Shown: positions 18,476 to 27,578 of the stretch, piece by piece
Layout: every line of letters starts with the position of its first letter
Position numbering within the stretch: the stretch's first letter is position 1
Assembly: GCF_018129085.1 (NCBI RefSeq)
Contig: NZ_JAAGBB010000006.1
Location: forward strand, 163,008-227,007
DNA: 64,000 nucleotides
Source: Plastoroseomonas hellenica
GTDB lineage: Bacteria > Pseudomonadota > Alphaproteobacteria > Acetobacterales > Acetobacteraceae
Direction of reading: 5' to 3'
The notes under the pieces: generated by a model
Databases searched by the model: none
What the model saw: only the letters and a program-made list of their open reading frames with translations
Told to the model about the DNA's origin: nothing
Position numbers and translations under genes: made by a program

Positions 18476-21400
18476 TCAGAGCTCTTCCACGCCGGTGATC
18501 CCCGGCAGCACCTTCATCGCCTGGAGCAGCCGCGGGCCGACATTGAAGCCGCCGGGCAAGACCATCTCGACCTCCTGCCCCGGCCCGGTCACCGACACCA
18601 GCACGACGCGCCCCTTGCCGCGGCCCTCGCGGTCCAGCAGCACGCGGATGTGGTCGACGGCCTCGGTCTGGTCGAGCCAGAGCCGGATGCCCTGGGCGAC
18701 GCCGCTCGCGGCCTTCTCCAGCCCTTCGACCTCCTGGGCGGTCAGGCGCAGCGCCTCGCCCTCCATCCGCGCCTCTGCGGTCACCAGCACGGCATTGCCC
18801 TCGGCCAGCAGCTCCCGCGACCGGTTCAGCACTTCCGAGAAGCAGGTCACCTCATAGGACCCCTGGGCGTCGGAGAGCCGCACCCAGGCCATGCGGCTGC
18901 CGGTCTTGGTCGTGCGCTCCTTGCTGTTCACCACCGTACCGGCGAGCTTCAGCCTGCTTGCGCCTGAGCGCGCCCGATCCGCGATCATCGCCGAGCCGAC
19001 GACGCCCAGCCGCTTCAGCGCCGCCTTGTAGGTGTCGAGCGGATGCGCCGAGAGGTGGAAGCCGACCGCCTCGGCCTCGAAGGAGAGCTTCTCGAGCAAG
19101 GGCCATTCCTGTGTCGGCGGGAACCGCAGCGGTTCCGATCGTTGCGATTCCGCGCCAAAAAGGCCGATCTGGCCACTCTCGCGCTCCTCGGCCGCTGATT
19201 GCGCCCGCCGCAGCACCACCTCGGCCCCGGCGACGAGCTGCGCCCGGTTCGGCATCAGCGTGTCGAAGGCCCCGGCCTTGGCCAGGTTCTCGATCTGCAT
19301 CTTGTTGAGGAGCCGCGGATCGACCCGGCCGGCGAAGTCCGAGAGCGACGAGAAGCGGCCGCCCTTCGCACGTTCGGCCACCAGCTCCCGCATCGCCGCC
19401 TCGCCCACGCGCTTCACCGCGGCGAGCGCGAAGCGGATGGCGGGCTTCCCATCCTCCTCCCGGTGCTCGACGATGAAGTCGTGCGCACTGCGGTTCACGT
19501 CCGGCGGCAGCACGGGAATGCCGAGCCGCGCCGCCTCCTGCATATGGCCCGCCAGCTTGTCGGTGTTGGAGAAGTCGAGCGACATCGAGGCGGCCAGGAA
19601 GGCCACCGTATGGTTTGCCTTCAGCCAGGCGGTCTGGTAGCTGACCAGCGCATAGGCGGCGGCGTGGGACTTGTTGAAGCCGTAGTCGGCGAAGCGCTCC
19701 ATCAGGTCGAAGATCTCGCCGGCCTTGGCTGCCTCGACCCCGCGCTCGGTCGCGCCCTTGGTGAAGATCTCCCGCTGCACCTGCATCTCGGAGCGGATCT
19801 TCTTGCCCATCGCCCGGCGCAGCAGATCGGCGGCGCCGAGCGAATAGCCCGCCAGGTCCTGCGCGATCTGCATCACCTGCTCCTGGTAGACCATGATGCC
19901 GTAGGTCTCGGAGAGGATGTGATGGATCGCCGGATGCGGGCTGTCCCAGGCCTCGCCGGCCTTGCGCTGGCAATAGGCGGGGATGTTCGCCATCGGGCCC
20001 GGGCGATAGAGCGCCACTGCCGCGATCAGGTCCTCGAAGCGGTCGACGCGCATCTGCCGAAGGCAGTCGCGCATCCCCTGGCCTTCGAACTGGAACACCC
20101 CGGCGGCGTCGCCCTTGCGCAGCATCTCGAAGGTCTTGGCGTCGTCGAGCGGAATCGCGCTGATGTCGATCGCGATCCCCTGCCCCTTCAGGATATCGAC
20201 CGCCCGCTCGATCACCGTCAGCGTCTTGAGGCCCAGGAAGTCGAACTTCACCAGCGAGGCCTGCTCGACATGCTTCATCGAGAACTGGGTGATGAGCATC
20301 TCGGAGCGCGGGTCGCGGTAGAGCGGGCAGATGCCGATCAGCGGCTCCCGCCCGATCACCACGCCGGCGGCATGGGTGGAGGCGTTGCGGTAGAGGCCTT
20401 CGATCTGCAGCGCGATATCGAGCAGGCGCGCCACCTGCTCGTCATTGTCGCGCATATCCTGCAGCTTCGGCTCGCCATCGATCGCCTGCTGCAGGGTGAC
20501 GGGCTTGGCCGGATTGAAGGGAATGATCGAGGCGATCTTGTCGACCTGCCCATAGGGCATGCCGAGCACGCGCCCGACATCGCGCACCGCCGCCTTCGCC
20601 TGCAGCTTGCCGAAGGTGATGATCTGCGCCACGCGGTCGTCGCCATATTCGCGCACCACGTAGCGGATCACCTCGTCGCGCCGGTCCTGGCAGAAATCGA
20701 TATCGAAGTCGGGCATCGACACCCGCTCGGGGTTCAGGAAGCGCTCGAACAGCAGCCCGAAGCGGAGCGGGTCGAGATCGGTGATCGCCAGCGCCCAGGC
20801 CGCGACCGAACCGGCGCCGGAGCCGCGGCCGGGTCCCACCGGGATCGGCGGCGTCTGCGCCTTCGCCCATTGGATGAAGTCGGCGACGATCAGGAAGTAG
20901 CCGGAGAAGCCCATCGCCTCGATGACGCCGAGCTCATAGTCGAGGCGCGTCAGATAGGTCTCGCGCGGTGCGGACAGCCCGGCTTCGCCGAGCGCCTCAA
21001 GCCGCCGCTCCAGCCCCTCGGCGGCCATGGCGCGGACCGTTTCCGCCTCGGTCTTGCCGGGCGAGACCTTGGGGCAGATCGGCAGCGCGGGCTTCTTCGC
21101 CTCGGTCATCACCGCCGACATGCGGGCGATGGCCAGCGTGTTGTCGCAGGCCTCCGGCAGGTCGTGGAACAGCGCGCGCATCGCCTCTGCCGGCTTGAAC
21201 CAATGCTCCGGCGTCACACGCCGGCGCTCCTGCTCCGCCATGGTGCGGCTTTCGGCGATGCAGAGCAGCGCGTCATGCGCCTCATGCATCTTGGCCTCGG
21301 CAAAGTAGACGTCATTGGCGGCGACGATCGGCAGCCGCGCCGCATCCGCCAGCGCCAGCAGGCCGGGTTCCACCAGGCGCTCGATCGGCAGCCCGTGGCG

Positions 21401-21934
21401 GTGCAGCTCCACCGCGATTCGGTCCGGGAAGGCTTCCGCGAGCTGCGCCAGCAACCGCTCCGCCGCGTCGCGCCGTCCTTCCGCCAGCAGCCGCGCAACC
21501 GGGCCGGTGGTGCCGCCGGTCAGCAGGAACAAGCCTTGCGCATGCTCGGCCAGCAGCTCCAGCGTGATGCTCGCCCGTCCGGAGGCGTCGTCGCGCAGGA
21601 AGCCCTTGGAAGACAGCCGCTGGAGGTTGTCGAGTCCCGCCGCATCCAGCGCCAGCGCCACCAGCGGGTCGGGGTTCAGCTGATGTGCATCCGGCCGCTC
21701 GGGGTCGGTGCTGACACGGGCGAGTGCCAACTGGCAGCCCATGATCGGCTGCACCCCCTTCCCCGTGCAGGCCTGCGCGAATTCGAGCGCGCCGAACAGG
21801 TTGGCGGTGTCGGTCAGCGCCACCGCCGGCATGCCCGCCGCCAGTGCCAGCGCTGGCAGCTTCTCCGCCTTGATGGCGCCCTCGCTCAAGGAATAGGCGG
21901 AGTGGGCGTGCAGGTGGATGAACGAGTCGGCCAT
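18476..21934 (-). CDS. dnaE: DNA polymerase III subunit alpha (DnaE)
   Basis: Catalytic subunit of the chromosomal replicase. Domains in order: PHP domain beginning IHLHAHSAYSLSEGA; polymerase palm with VGPGRGSGAGS (about 370) and the catalytic Asp pair in PDFDIDFCQDRRDEV (about 407-411); helix-hairpin-helix region; OB fold (KLAGTVVNSKERTTKTGSR) and the C-terminal domain binding tau and clamp. The 1152-residue length matches DnaE1. The start at 21934 is the first Met before the PHP domain. The gene is the single-protein replicative type; no imuB/dnaE2 context is present. Confidence 0.97.
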   Translation of the reverse strand: MADSFIHLHAHSAYSLSEGAIKAEKLPALALAAGMPAVALTDTANLFGALEFAQACTGKGVQPIMGCQLALARVSTDPERPDAHQLNPDPLVALALDAAGLDNLQRLSSKGFLRDDASGRASITLELLAEHAQGLFLLTGGTTGPVARLLAEGRRDAAERLLAQLAEAFPDRIAVELHRHGLPIERLVEPGLLALADAARLPIVAANDVYFAEAKMHEAHDALLCIAESRTMAEQERRRVTPEHWFKPAEAMRALFHDLPEACDNTLAIARMSAVMTEAKKPALPICPKVSPGKTEAETVRAMAAEGLERRLEALGEAGLSAPRETYLTRLDYELGVIEAMGFSGYFLIVADFIQWAKAQTPPIPVGPGRGSGAGSVAAWALAITDLDPLRFGLLFERFLNPERVSMPDFDIDFCQDRRDEVIRYVVREYGDDRVAQIITFGKLQAKAAVRDVGRVLGMPYGQVDKIASIIPFNPAKPVTLQQAIDGEPKLQDMRDNDEQVARLLDIALQIEGLYRNASTHAAGVVIGREPLIGICPLYRDPRSEMLITQFSMKHVEQASLVKFDFLGLKTLTVIERAVDILKGQGIAIDISAIPLDDAKTFEMLRKGDAAGVFQFEGQGMRDCLRQMRVDRFEDLIAAVALYRPGPMANIPAYCQRKAGEAWDSPHPAIHHILSETYGIMVYQEQVMQIAQDLAGYSLGAADLLRRAMGKKIRSEMQVQREIFTKGATERGVEAAKAGEIFDLMERFADYGFNKSHAAAYALVSYQTAWLKANHTVAFLAASMSLDFSNTDKLAGHMQEAARLGIPVLPPDVNRSAHDFIVEHREEDGKPAIRFALAAVKRVGEAAMRELVAERAKGGRFSSLSDFAGRVDPRLLNKMQIENLAKAGAFDTLMPNRAQLVAGAEVVLRRAQSAAEERESGQIGLFGAESQRSEPLRFPPTQEWPLLEKLSFEAEAVGFHLSAHPLDTYKAALKRLGVVGSAMIADRARSGASRLKLAGTVVNSKERTTKTGSRMAWVRLSDAQGSYEVTCFSEVLNRSRELLAEGNAVLVTAEARMEGEALRLTAQEVEGLEKAASGVAQGIRLWLDQTEAVDHIRVLLDREGRGKGRVVLVSVTGPGQEVEMVLPGGFNVGPRLLQAMKVLPGITGVEEL

Positions 21935-21957
21935 GGGCCAAACCTATAGCGCCTTGC

Positions 21958-22004
21958 GAGCAGATTCACGCCTCCGGGTGCTTCCGCCCTCCGGCGATCT
22001 GCTC
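21958..22004 (-). repeat. Family A extragenic palindrome, single copy, inverted orientation
   Basis: Same 47-bp unit as 2192-2238, on the opposite strand, 23 bases upstream of the dnaE start and before the divergent hupE gene. The outer arms GAGCAGAT/ATCTGCTC and the CGCC/GGCG pair are kept. The inner loop differs (GGGCGGAAGCACCC instead of GGGCGGAATCGCCC), which shortens the central stem slightly. Confidence 0.85.
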
Positions 22005-22077
22005 TGGCACGCGCGGGCTTGCTGCACCTGCGCCCATGGCCGAAGCTTGCGCGACGCATTCCCAGAGGATCCGCACC

Positions 22078-22659
22078 ATGCGCCTGCTGCGCCCCGCCGC
22101 CCTCGGCCTGACCCTGGCCGTCGCTCTTGTCCTGCCGGCCGCGGCGCATCCCGGCCACGGCACGGACAGCTTCACCAGCGGCCTGCTGCATCCCTTCGGT
22201 GGGCTCGACCATCTGCTGGCCATGGTCGCGGTGGGCCTGATCGCCGCCCGCATCGGCCTCGCCACCGCCTGGCGCATGCCTGCAGCCTTCATGACCGCCA
22301 TGGCTCTCGGCGCCCTCGCCGGCTTCGAAGGCACCACCCTGCCCGGCATCGAATACGGCATCGCTCTCTCGGTCGCCGCCGCCGGCCTGGCCCTCGCCCT
22401 CGCCATGCCGATCCCGACGCTGGCGGCGATCGGCGCCACCGCCGCTTTCGGCTTCTGCCACGGCATGGCGCACGGGCTGGAACTGCCCGACGCCGCCTCG
22501 CCCATCAGCTTCTCGCTTGGCATGCTGCTCGGCACCGCGCTGCTGCATGCCGCCGGCTTCGTCGTCGGGCTCGCGATGCGCAACGGCACCGGCCTGACCC
22601 TCTGCCGCGCCGGCGGCGCCGTGGCCGCGGCGGTGGGAGTGGTGATGTTGATGGGGTGA
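22078..22659 (+). CDS. HupE/UreJ family membrane protein
   Basis: Small polytopic inner-membrane protein; relatives are nickel or cobalt permeases found with hydrogenase or urease genes. After a signal-like segment (LGLTLAVALVLPAAAHPGHG) the family metal motif HPFGGLDHLLAM appears, followed by about five more hydrophobic segments and the second histidine motif GFCHGMAHGLELP. The start at 22078 follows AGAGGAT; an earlier in-frame ATG at 22036 has no such site. Length 193, normal. No urease or hydrogenase genes are nearby, so the metal handled is unknown. It is divergent from dnaE. Confidence 0.88.
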   Translation: MRLLRPAALGLTLAVALVLPAAAHPGHGTDSFTSGLLHPFGGLDHLLAMVAVGLIAARIGLATAWRMPAAFMTAMALGALAGFEGTTLPGIEYGIALSVAAAGLALALAMPIPTLAAIGATAAFGFCHGMAHGLELPDAASPISFSLGMLLGTALLHAAGFVVGLAMRNGTGLTLCRAGGAVAAAVGVVMLMG

Positions 22660-22668
22660 GGCGCATCA

Positions 22669-22689
22669 CGGGAGGGCTCTGCCCTCCCG
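22669..22689 (+). terminator. Hairpin after hupE/ureJ-like gene
   Basis: CGGGAGGGC and GCCCTCCCG form a perfect 9-bp stem with a TCT loop, starting 10 bases past the stop. There is no T run. It is the first of four hairpins in the 216-base gap to lolD. Confidence 0.5.
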
Positions 22690-22733
22690 GACCCACCCGG
22701 CAGGAGCCTAGGGCCCCTGCAGCCCGATCATTT

Positions 22734-22797
22734 TAGCGCCCTGATTGCCAAGGGGGCCGCCCACTTCGGGGCAGCCCCCTTGGCAATCAGGGCGCCA
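22734..22797. repeat. Long hairpin with 24-bp arms between hupE-like gene and lolD
   Basis: Bases 22734-22757 and 22774-22797 are inverted copies with 23 of 24 matches (20 consecutive perfect), separated by a 16-base loop that can itself fold (GCCC/GGGG). Core arm sequence is CTGATTGCCAAGGGGGC. This exceeds what termination needs, and there is no T tract. It may be a mobile palindrome or a structured RNA. No target duplication is evident. Confidence 0.85.
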
Positions 22798-22809
22798 AGT
22801 GAAGCAGGT

Positions 22810-22831
22810 CCAGGAGCCTCCAGGCTCCTGG
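22810..22831. repeat. 10-bp hairpin in the hupE-lolD gap
   Basis: CCAGGAGCCT and AGGCTCCTGG form a perfect 10-bp inverted repeat with a 2-base centre, so about the minimum loop. It sits 12 bases after the 24-bp-arm hairpin and before the lolD terminator hairpin. Confidence 0.6.
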
Positions 22832-22841
22832 CGGATGGGGG

Positions 22842-22866
22842 CTGGGGAAGGCGGAGCCTTCCCCAG
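22842..22866 (-). terminator. Hairpin terminator of the proS/lol operon
   Basis: CTGGGGAAGGC and GCCTTCCCCAG form a perfect 11-bp stem with a 3-base loop, 9 bases beyond the lolD stop on the minus strand. No T run follows. The location at the operon end supports a terminator or 3'-end stabiliser. Confidence 0.55.
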
Positions 22867-22875
22867 GGCGCACCC

Positions 22876-23559
22876 TCACCCGACCGGCACCACCACTCCC
22901 GCCTCCAGCGTCACGATGCGGTCCATCTGCTGGGCCAGGTCGGGATTGTGGGTGGCAACCAGGGCGGCGACGCCTTGGCCGCGCACGGCTTCCATGAGTT
23001 CGCCGAAGACGCGGGCGCTGGTGCCGACGTCGAGGTTGCCGGTGGGTTCGTCGGCGAGGAGGATGCGGGGACGGTTGGCAAGGGCGCGGGCAATGGCGAC
23101 GCGCTGCTGCTCGCCGCCGGAGAGCTTGCCGGGGGGGTGGCCCTCGCGCCCGCTCAGGCCGAAGGCGGCGAGGAGTTCGCGTGCCCGTGTCCTGGCCGTG
23201 TGGCGCGGCGTGCCGGCGGCCATCTGCGGCAGGACGATGTTCTCCTCGGCCGTGAATTCCGGCAGCAGGTGGTGGAACTGATAGACGAAGCCGATGGTGG
23301 AGCGGCGGATCGCCGTGCGGGCATCGTCGGACAGCGTGCCGGCCGCCTTGCCATCGACGAAGACCTCGCCGCCGTCCGGGCGTTCCAGCAGACCGGCAAG
23401 ATGCAGCAGCGTCGATTTGCCGGTGCCGGACGGCGCCACGAGCGCCACGATCTCCCCCGCGGCCAGCGTCAGGTCGGCGCCGCGCAGCACGGGCAGCTCC
23501 CCGGCGCCGCTGCGGTAGCGGCGCTCGACGCCGGCGAGGCGAAGCGGCAGGTCATTCAT
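22876..23559 (-). CDS. lolD: Lipoprotein-releasing ABC transporter ATPase LolD
   Basis: ATP-binding subunit that drives extraction of outer-membrane lipoproteins from the inner membrane with LolC/E. Walker A is [12 protein letters not shown] (the Ala at the first position is usual for LolD), Q-loop region [17 protein letters not shown], signature [15 protein letters not shown], Walker [13 protein letters not shown]. LolD-type [10 protein letters not shown] is a good specific marker. The 227-residue length is normal. It overlaps the upstream permease gene by 8 bases and ends just before a hairpin. Confidence 0.93.
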   Translation of the reverse strand: MNDLPLRLAGVERRYRSGAGELPVLRGADLTLAAGEIVALVAPSGTGKSTLLHLAGLLERPDGGEVFVDGKAAGTLSDDARTAIRRSTIGFVYQFHHLLPEFTAEENIVLPQMAAGTPRHTARTRARELLAAFGLSGREGHPPGKLSGGEQQRVAIARALANRPRILLADEPTGNLDVGTSARVFGELMEAVRGQGVAALVATHNPDLAQQMDRIVTLEAGVVVPVG

Positions 23560-24817
23560 TGCGGAGTGCTTCCACCGGGTCGGTCCTCGCTGCGCGCCAG
23601 CTCGGATAGAGGGTTGCGAGCAGCGACAGCCCGAGCCCCAGCCCGACCACCTGCGCGACGTCCCATGGGTCCACCACGGCCGGGATGCGCGTGAGGAAGT
23701 AGATCTGCGGATCGAAGATGGTGGTGCCGGTCGCCCGCATCAGCGCCTGGCGGATGGTTTCGAGATTGGTGCAGATGGCGAGGCCGAGGCCGAGCCCGGC
23801 CAGCGTGCCGAAGCCCCCCACGGCGGCGCCGCAGAGCAGGAAGATGCGCAGGATCGCCCCGCTTCCCACGCCCATGGTCCGCAGGATGGCGATGTCCTTC
23901 CCCTTGTCCTTCACCAGCATGATGAGGGAGGAGATGATGTTGAAGGCCGCGACCAGGATGATCAGCGCCAGGATCAGGAACATCACGTTCCGCTGCACTT
24001 CGACGATCTGGAAGAAGCCGGTATTGGCGGCCTGCCAATCCACGATGGAGAGTTGGTGCCCGGCGAAAGCCTGACGGATCGCCGCCGCGCCCGCGCGGGC
24101 GCCATCCGGGTCGCGCAGATGGACCTCGATCTGGTTCACCATGCCGGGCCGCTGCAGGAAGAGCTGCGCGGCCGGCAGCGGCAGGAAGAGGAAGCCGCCA
24201 TCGTAGTCCTGCATCCCGACCTCGAAGATCGCGGCGACGCGATAGGGCTTGAGCCGTGGCACTGTTCCGAAAACCGTCGTCCGCCCTTCCGGGGATATGA
24301 CGGTGATCCGGTCGCCCACCCCGACATCGAGACGCTGCGCCAGCACGGTGCCGATGACGATGGCGTCCTCGCCCTCGAAATCCGCCAGGCTTCCGGCGCG
24401 GATATTGCCGGCGATGATGGCGCGGGCGCGCAGGTCCGCCGGTGCGATGCCGCGCAGCAGTCCGCCGGCGGAGGCGCCGGCATCGGTCGTCAGCAGCACT
24501 TGGCCTTCCAGTATGGGCGTGGCCTGAGCGACTTCGGGCAGCGCGCGGATGCGCTCGGCGACTGCGGCATAATCCCGCAGTGACTCATCCGCCGACGCCA
24601 CGCCGAGATGCCCGTTCACTGCCAGGATGCGCCCCAGGAGCTCTTGCCGGAAGCCGCCCATGACAGCGAGCACGACAATCAGCGTTCCGACGCCGAGTGC
24701 GATGCCGAGCAGCGAGAAGCCGGCGATGAGCGAGACCGCGCCTTCGCCGCGCGGCGCGCGCAGGTAGCGCGCCGCGACCATACGCTCGAAGGCCGAAAAA
24801 TAGCCGGTCCTAGCCAT
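23552..24817 (-). CDS. lolE: LolC/LolE-family lipoprotein-releasing permease, second copy
   Basis: Integral inner-membrane subunit with four transmembrane helices: one near residues 25-45 ([21 protein letters not shown]) and three in the C-terminal third, with a large periplasmic domain between. The C-terminal FtsX-like domain has [18 protein letters not shown]. The 421-residue length is usual. The start at 24817 ([19 protein letters not shown]) overlaps the preceding paralogue by 8 bases. It is strongly similar to the upstream gene, including a 51-bp identical DNA block. I cannot decide which is functionally LolC and which LolE; the symbol is by position only. Confidence 0.88.
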   Translation of the reverse strand: MARTGYFSAFERMVAARYLRAPRGEGAVSLIAGFSLLGIALGVGTLIVVLAVMGGFRQELLGRILAVNGHLGVASADESLRDYAAVAERIRALPEVAQATPILEGQVLLTTDAGASAGGLLRGIAPADLRARAIIAGNIRAGSLADFEGEDAIVIGTVLAQRLDVGVGDRITVISPEGRTTVFGTVPRLKPYRVAAIFEVGMQDYDGGFLFLPLPAAQLFLQRPGMVNQIEVHLRDPDGARAGAAAIRQAFAGHQLSIVDWQAANTGFFQIVEVQRNVMFLILALIILVAAFNIISSLIMLVKDKGKDIAILRTMGVGSGAILRIFLLCGAAVGGFGTLAGLGLGLAICTNLETIRQALMRATGTTIFDPQIYFLTRIPAVVDPWDVAQVVGLGLGLSLLATLYPSWRAARTDPVEALRNE

Positions 24818-26060
24818 GGCGCAGCGCCTCGGCCGGATCGATCCGCGCGGCGCGCCAGCTTGGATAGAGGGTCGCGAGCAGCGACAGGCCGAAGCCGGTC
24901 GCGACGATGATCGCGACATCCCGCGTGTCGACCACCGAAGGGAGAGTCATCAGGAATTGCAGGCCGGCGCCGGAGAGGCCGGCGCGTTCCAGCCAGACGA
25001 CGCCGGGGCGCAGCGCGTCGAAATTCGCTGCGATGCCAAGGCCGAGGGCGAAGCCCGCCAGCGTGCCGCCGCAGCCGATGCTCGCACCGCAGAGGATGAA
25101 GATGCGCAGGATCGCTCCGCGTTTCGCACCCATGGTCCGCAGGATGGCGATGTCCTTCCCCTTGTCCTTCACCAGCATGGTGAGGGAGGAGACGATGTTG
25201 AAGGTCGCCACCACCACGATCAGGGTGAGGATCAGGAACATCACCTGCCGCTCGATCAGTACCGCTGCGTAGATGGCGCTGTTGGAAGCCTGCCAGTCGG
25301 TCACGCGGAGGCCCTGCCCTGCCAGGGCGGCGCGCAGTTCCGCGGCGACAGGCGCGACGCGGGATGGGTCTTCGAGCAGGATCTCGATCTGGTTCACCGC
25401 GTCGCCGAGACCGAAGAGCGATTGCGCGGTGGCGAGCGGCACGAAGATGGTCCGCCCGTCATATTCCGGCATGCCGATGTCGAAGGTCGCGACCACGCGC
25501 AGGTTTCGCTGGCGCGGCGCGGCGGAGAAATCCCCGCCGCGTGCCTGGGGCAGCACCAAGGTCAGGCTGTCGTCCGGCATCAGGCGGAGCCGCGCGGCCA
25601 GGCGGGCGCCGACCACGGCCGTATCCTCTTCTTCCATGGCCTCGAGATCGCCGTCGCGCAGCCTGTCCCGGATCACCGCTCGGGCACGCAGCGCCTCCGG
25701 CGGGATGCCGCGGAGCTGCGCCCCGGCTGCACCGCCTGGCCCCGTGACCAGCACCTGTCCATCCACCGCCGGTGCGGCCTGCACGATCCCTGCGATGCCG
25801 CCGATGCGCGCCAGCACCGCCTCATACCCCTCGATCACGCGACCGCGCTCCGGCTGTACCGTGAGGTGGCCGTTCAGCCCGATGATGCGGGCCATCAGAT
25901 CCTGCCGGAAGCCATTCATCACCGAGGTGACGATGATGAGCGTCGCGACGCCGAGGGTGATGCCGATGAGGGAAAAGAGCGCGGTGACCGATATGAAGCG
26001 CTCGCCCTTGCGGGCGCGCAGATAGCGAAACGCAACGGCGCGCTCGAAGGGGGAGAACAT
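24810..26060 (-). CDS. lolC: LolC/LolE-family lipoprotein-releasing permease, first copy
   Basis: Paralogue of the next gene, with the same plan: N-terminal transmembrane helix (LFSLIGITLGVATLIIVTSVM), periplasmic domain of about 200 residues, and the FtsX-like C-terminal domain with three helices ([19 protein letters not shown]). The ATG at 26060 gives MFSPFERAVAFRYLRARKGE, which aligns with the start of the paralogue; the longer frame from 26159 runs through a mobile element and is rejected. Length 416. Its upstream sequence is now the 161-bp MITE, so its ribosome-binding region has been changed; only TCCCCGCG separates the element's target duplication from the ATG. The LolC versus LolE name is uncertain. 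Confidence 0.88.
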   Translation of the reverse strand: MFSPFERAVAFRYLRARKGERFISVTALFSLIGITLGVATLIIVTSVMNGFRQDLMARIIGLNGHLTVQPERGRVIEGYEAVLARIGGIAGIVQAAPAVDGQVLVTGPGGAAGAQLRGIPPEALRARAVIRDRLRDGDLEAMEEEDTAVVGARLAARLRLMPDDSLTLVLPQARGGDFSAAPRQRNLRVVATFDIGMPEYDGRTIFVPLATAQSLFGLGDAVNQIEILLEDPSRVAPVAAELRAALAGQGLRVTDWQASNSAIYAAVLIERQVMFLILTLIVVVATFNIVSSLTMLVKDKGKDIAILRTMGAKRGAILRIFILCGASIGCGGTLAGFALGLGIAANFDALRPGVVWLERAGLSGAGLQFLMTLPSVVDTRDVAIIVATGFGLSLLATLYPSWRAARIDPAEALRHG

Positions 26061-26071
26061 CGCGGGGATCA

Positions 26072-26232
26072 GAGCCTGTCTCGGAATGGCACAGCGGTGA
26101 ACTGGCGAGGCATTTTTCGTTCCTGCCGTGTCGGGTGACGTAGCCGATGCTGGTTGCATCGGCGAGGAAGCCGGCGCGGCAGGGGCGGAAAAGGACCGTC
26201 AGATCGCCGCCGCGCCATTCCGAGACAGGCTC
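26072..26232. mobile_element. 161-bp MITE with 19-bp terminal inverted repeats and TCA target duplication
   Basis: Terminal repeats GAGCCTGTCTCGGAATGGC (26072-26090) and its exact complement (26214-26232) bound a 161-bp element without a transposase. The flanks are direct repeats TCA at 26069-26071 and 26233-26235, so a 3-bp target duplication of form TNA. The 5' GAGCCTG end and TNA target fit IS5-family (IS427/IS1031-like) elements; this is from memory of those families. Inside are a GCCGATGC/GCATCGGC hairpin and an outer CCTGCCG/CGGCAGG stem, so the whole element can fold. The right TCA is the proS stop codon (TGA on the minus strand). Removing the element leaves an 8-base proS-lolC gap. 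Confidence 0.88.
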
Positions 26233-27543
26233 TCAAGCGCCCTTGATGCGCGCGACCGCGTCCTCGAGGGAGAGTTCCGCGCGCTCGCCGGTGGCGCGAC
26301 GCTTCAGCTCGACGCGGCCGGCGGCGGCACCGCGCGGCCCGACCACGGCCTGCCAAGGATGGCCGGAGAGGTCGGCGTCGTTGAACTTCACCCCTGCCCG
26401 CTCCTCACGGTCGTCATAGACCGCTTCCGGCGACAGCGCGGCATAGAGCTGCTCACAGAGCGCGTCGCAGCCGGCGTCGCCCGGCTTCAGGTTCAGGATG
26501 GCGGCGCTGAAGGGGGCGACGGCGTCCGGCCAGATGATGCCGGCCTCGTCATGGCTCGCCTCGATGATGGCGCCGACCAGGCGGGAGATGCCGATGCCGT
26601 AGCTGCCCATCTCCGGCGCCACCGGCTTGCCGTCCGGGCCCTGGACGGAGAGGCCCAAGGGCGCGCTGTACTTGGTGCCGAAGAAGAAGATGTGCCCGAC
26701 CTCGATGCCGCGGGCGGAGACGCGCTTCGCTTCGGGCACCTGCGCCCAGGCGGCTTCGTCGTGCATCTCCTCGGTGGCGGCGTAGTGGCTGGTCCAGAAG
26801 TTCACGATCGGCGAAAGGTCGCCCAGGTAGTCGGGTGTGTCGGCCAGCACGTCGTAGTCGAGCAGGTCCTGGCTGACGAAGACCTGCGATTCGCCGGTCT
26901 CGGCCAGGATGATGAACTCGTGGCTGAGATTGCCGCCGATCGGGCCGGTGTCGGCGCGCATCGGGATGGCTTTCAACCCCATGCGGGCGAAGGTGCGGAG
27001 ATAGGCCACGAACATCTGGCGATAGCTGTGCTCGGCGCCTTCCTTGGTCAGGTCGAAGGAATAGGCGTCCTTCATCAGGAATTCGCGCCCGCGCATCACG
27101 CCGAAACGCGGCCGCACCTCGTCCCGGAACTTCCACTGGATGTGGTAGAGGTTGCGCGGCAGGTCGCGGTAGCTCTTCGCGAAGCCCTTGAAGATGTCGG
27201 TGACCATCTCCTCGTTGGTCGGGCCGTAGAGCATGTCGCGCTCATGCCGGTCTTTGATGCGCAGCATCTCCTTGCCGTAGTCGTCGTAGCGGCCGGATTC
27301 GCGCCAGAGTTCGGCCGGCTGGATGGTCGGCATCAGGATTTCCTGGGCACCGGCGCGATCCTGCTCCTCCCGCACGATCTGCTCGACCTTGCGCAGCACC
27401 CGGAGCCCTGCCGGCAACCAGGCGTAGATGCCGGCGCTGGTCTGGCGGACCAGACCGGCGCGCAGCATCAACCGGTGCGACGCGATCTGCGCCTCGGCGG
27501 GCGTCTCTTTCAATGTCGGCAGGAAGGCGCGGGAGAGACGCAT
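26233..27543 (-). CDS. proS: Prolyl-tRNA synthetase, short alphaproteobacterial type
   Basis: Class II aminoacyl-tRNA synthetase that charges tRNA-Pro. Motif 2 and ATP-site sequences are [14 protein letters not shown] and [21 protein letters not shown]; motif 3 region is [16 protein letters not shown]; the anticodon-binding domain follows ([12 protein letters not shown]). At 436 residues it lacks the ~180-residue editing insertion of the E. coli enzyme, as expected for this clade. The ATG at 27543 starts [19 protein letters not shown]. Upstream in-frame codons come from 60-bp repeats and are not coding. The stop codon is part of the MITE target duplication. Confidence 0.96.
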   Translation of the reverse strand: MRLSRAFLPTLKETPAEAQIASHRLMLRAGLVRQTSAGIYAWLPAGLRVLRKVEQIVREEQDRAGAQEILMPTIQPAELWRESGRYDDYGKEMLRIKDRHERDMLYGPTNEEMVTDIFKGFAKSYRDLPRNLYHIQWKFRDEVRPRFGVMRGREFLMKDAYSFDLTKEGAEHSYRQMFVAYLRTFARMGLKAIPMRADTGPIGGNLSHEFIILAETGESQVFVSQDLLDYDVLADTPDYLGDLSPIVNFWTSHYAATEEMHDEAAWAQVPEAKRVSARGIEVGHIFFFGTKYSAPLGLSVQGPDGKPVAPEMGSYGIGISRLVGAIIEASHDEAGIIWPDAVAPFSAAILNLKPGDAGCDALCEQLYAALSPEAVYDDREERAGVKFNDADLSGHPWQAVVGPRGAAAGRVELKRRATGERAELSLEDAVARIKGA

Positions 27544-27578
27544 GGTAATCCTTGAGCGGGAAGCGGGCGCGGACCTTA

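Noticed and set aside
19199..21949. Very long plus-strand open frame (about 916 codons) opposite dnaE
   Set aside because: Antisense shadow of a GC-rich gene; composition is His/Arg/Gln-rich with no conserved motif, while dnaE on the other strand has all polymerase motifs.
26069..26356. Small minus-strand frame of 95 codons over the MITE and proS end
   Set aside because: Most of it is an alternative frame of proS and the MITE; no ribosome-binding site or recognisable motif.
26128..27555. Plus-strand open frame opposite proS
   Set aside because: Runs through the MITE and proS antisense; low-complexity content and no family motif.
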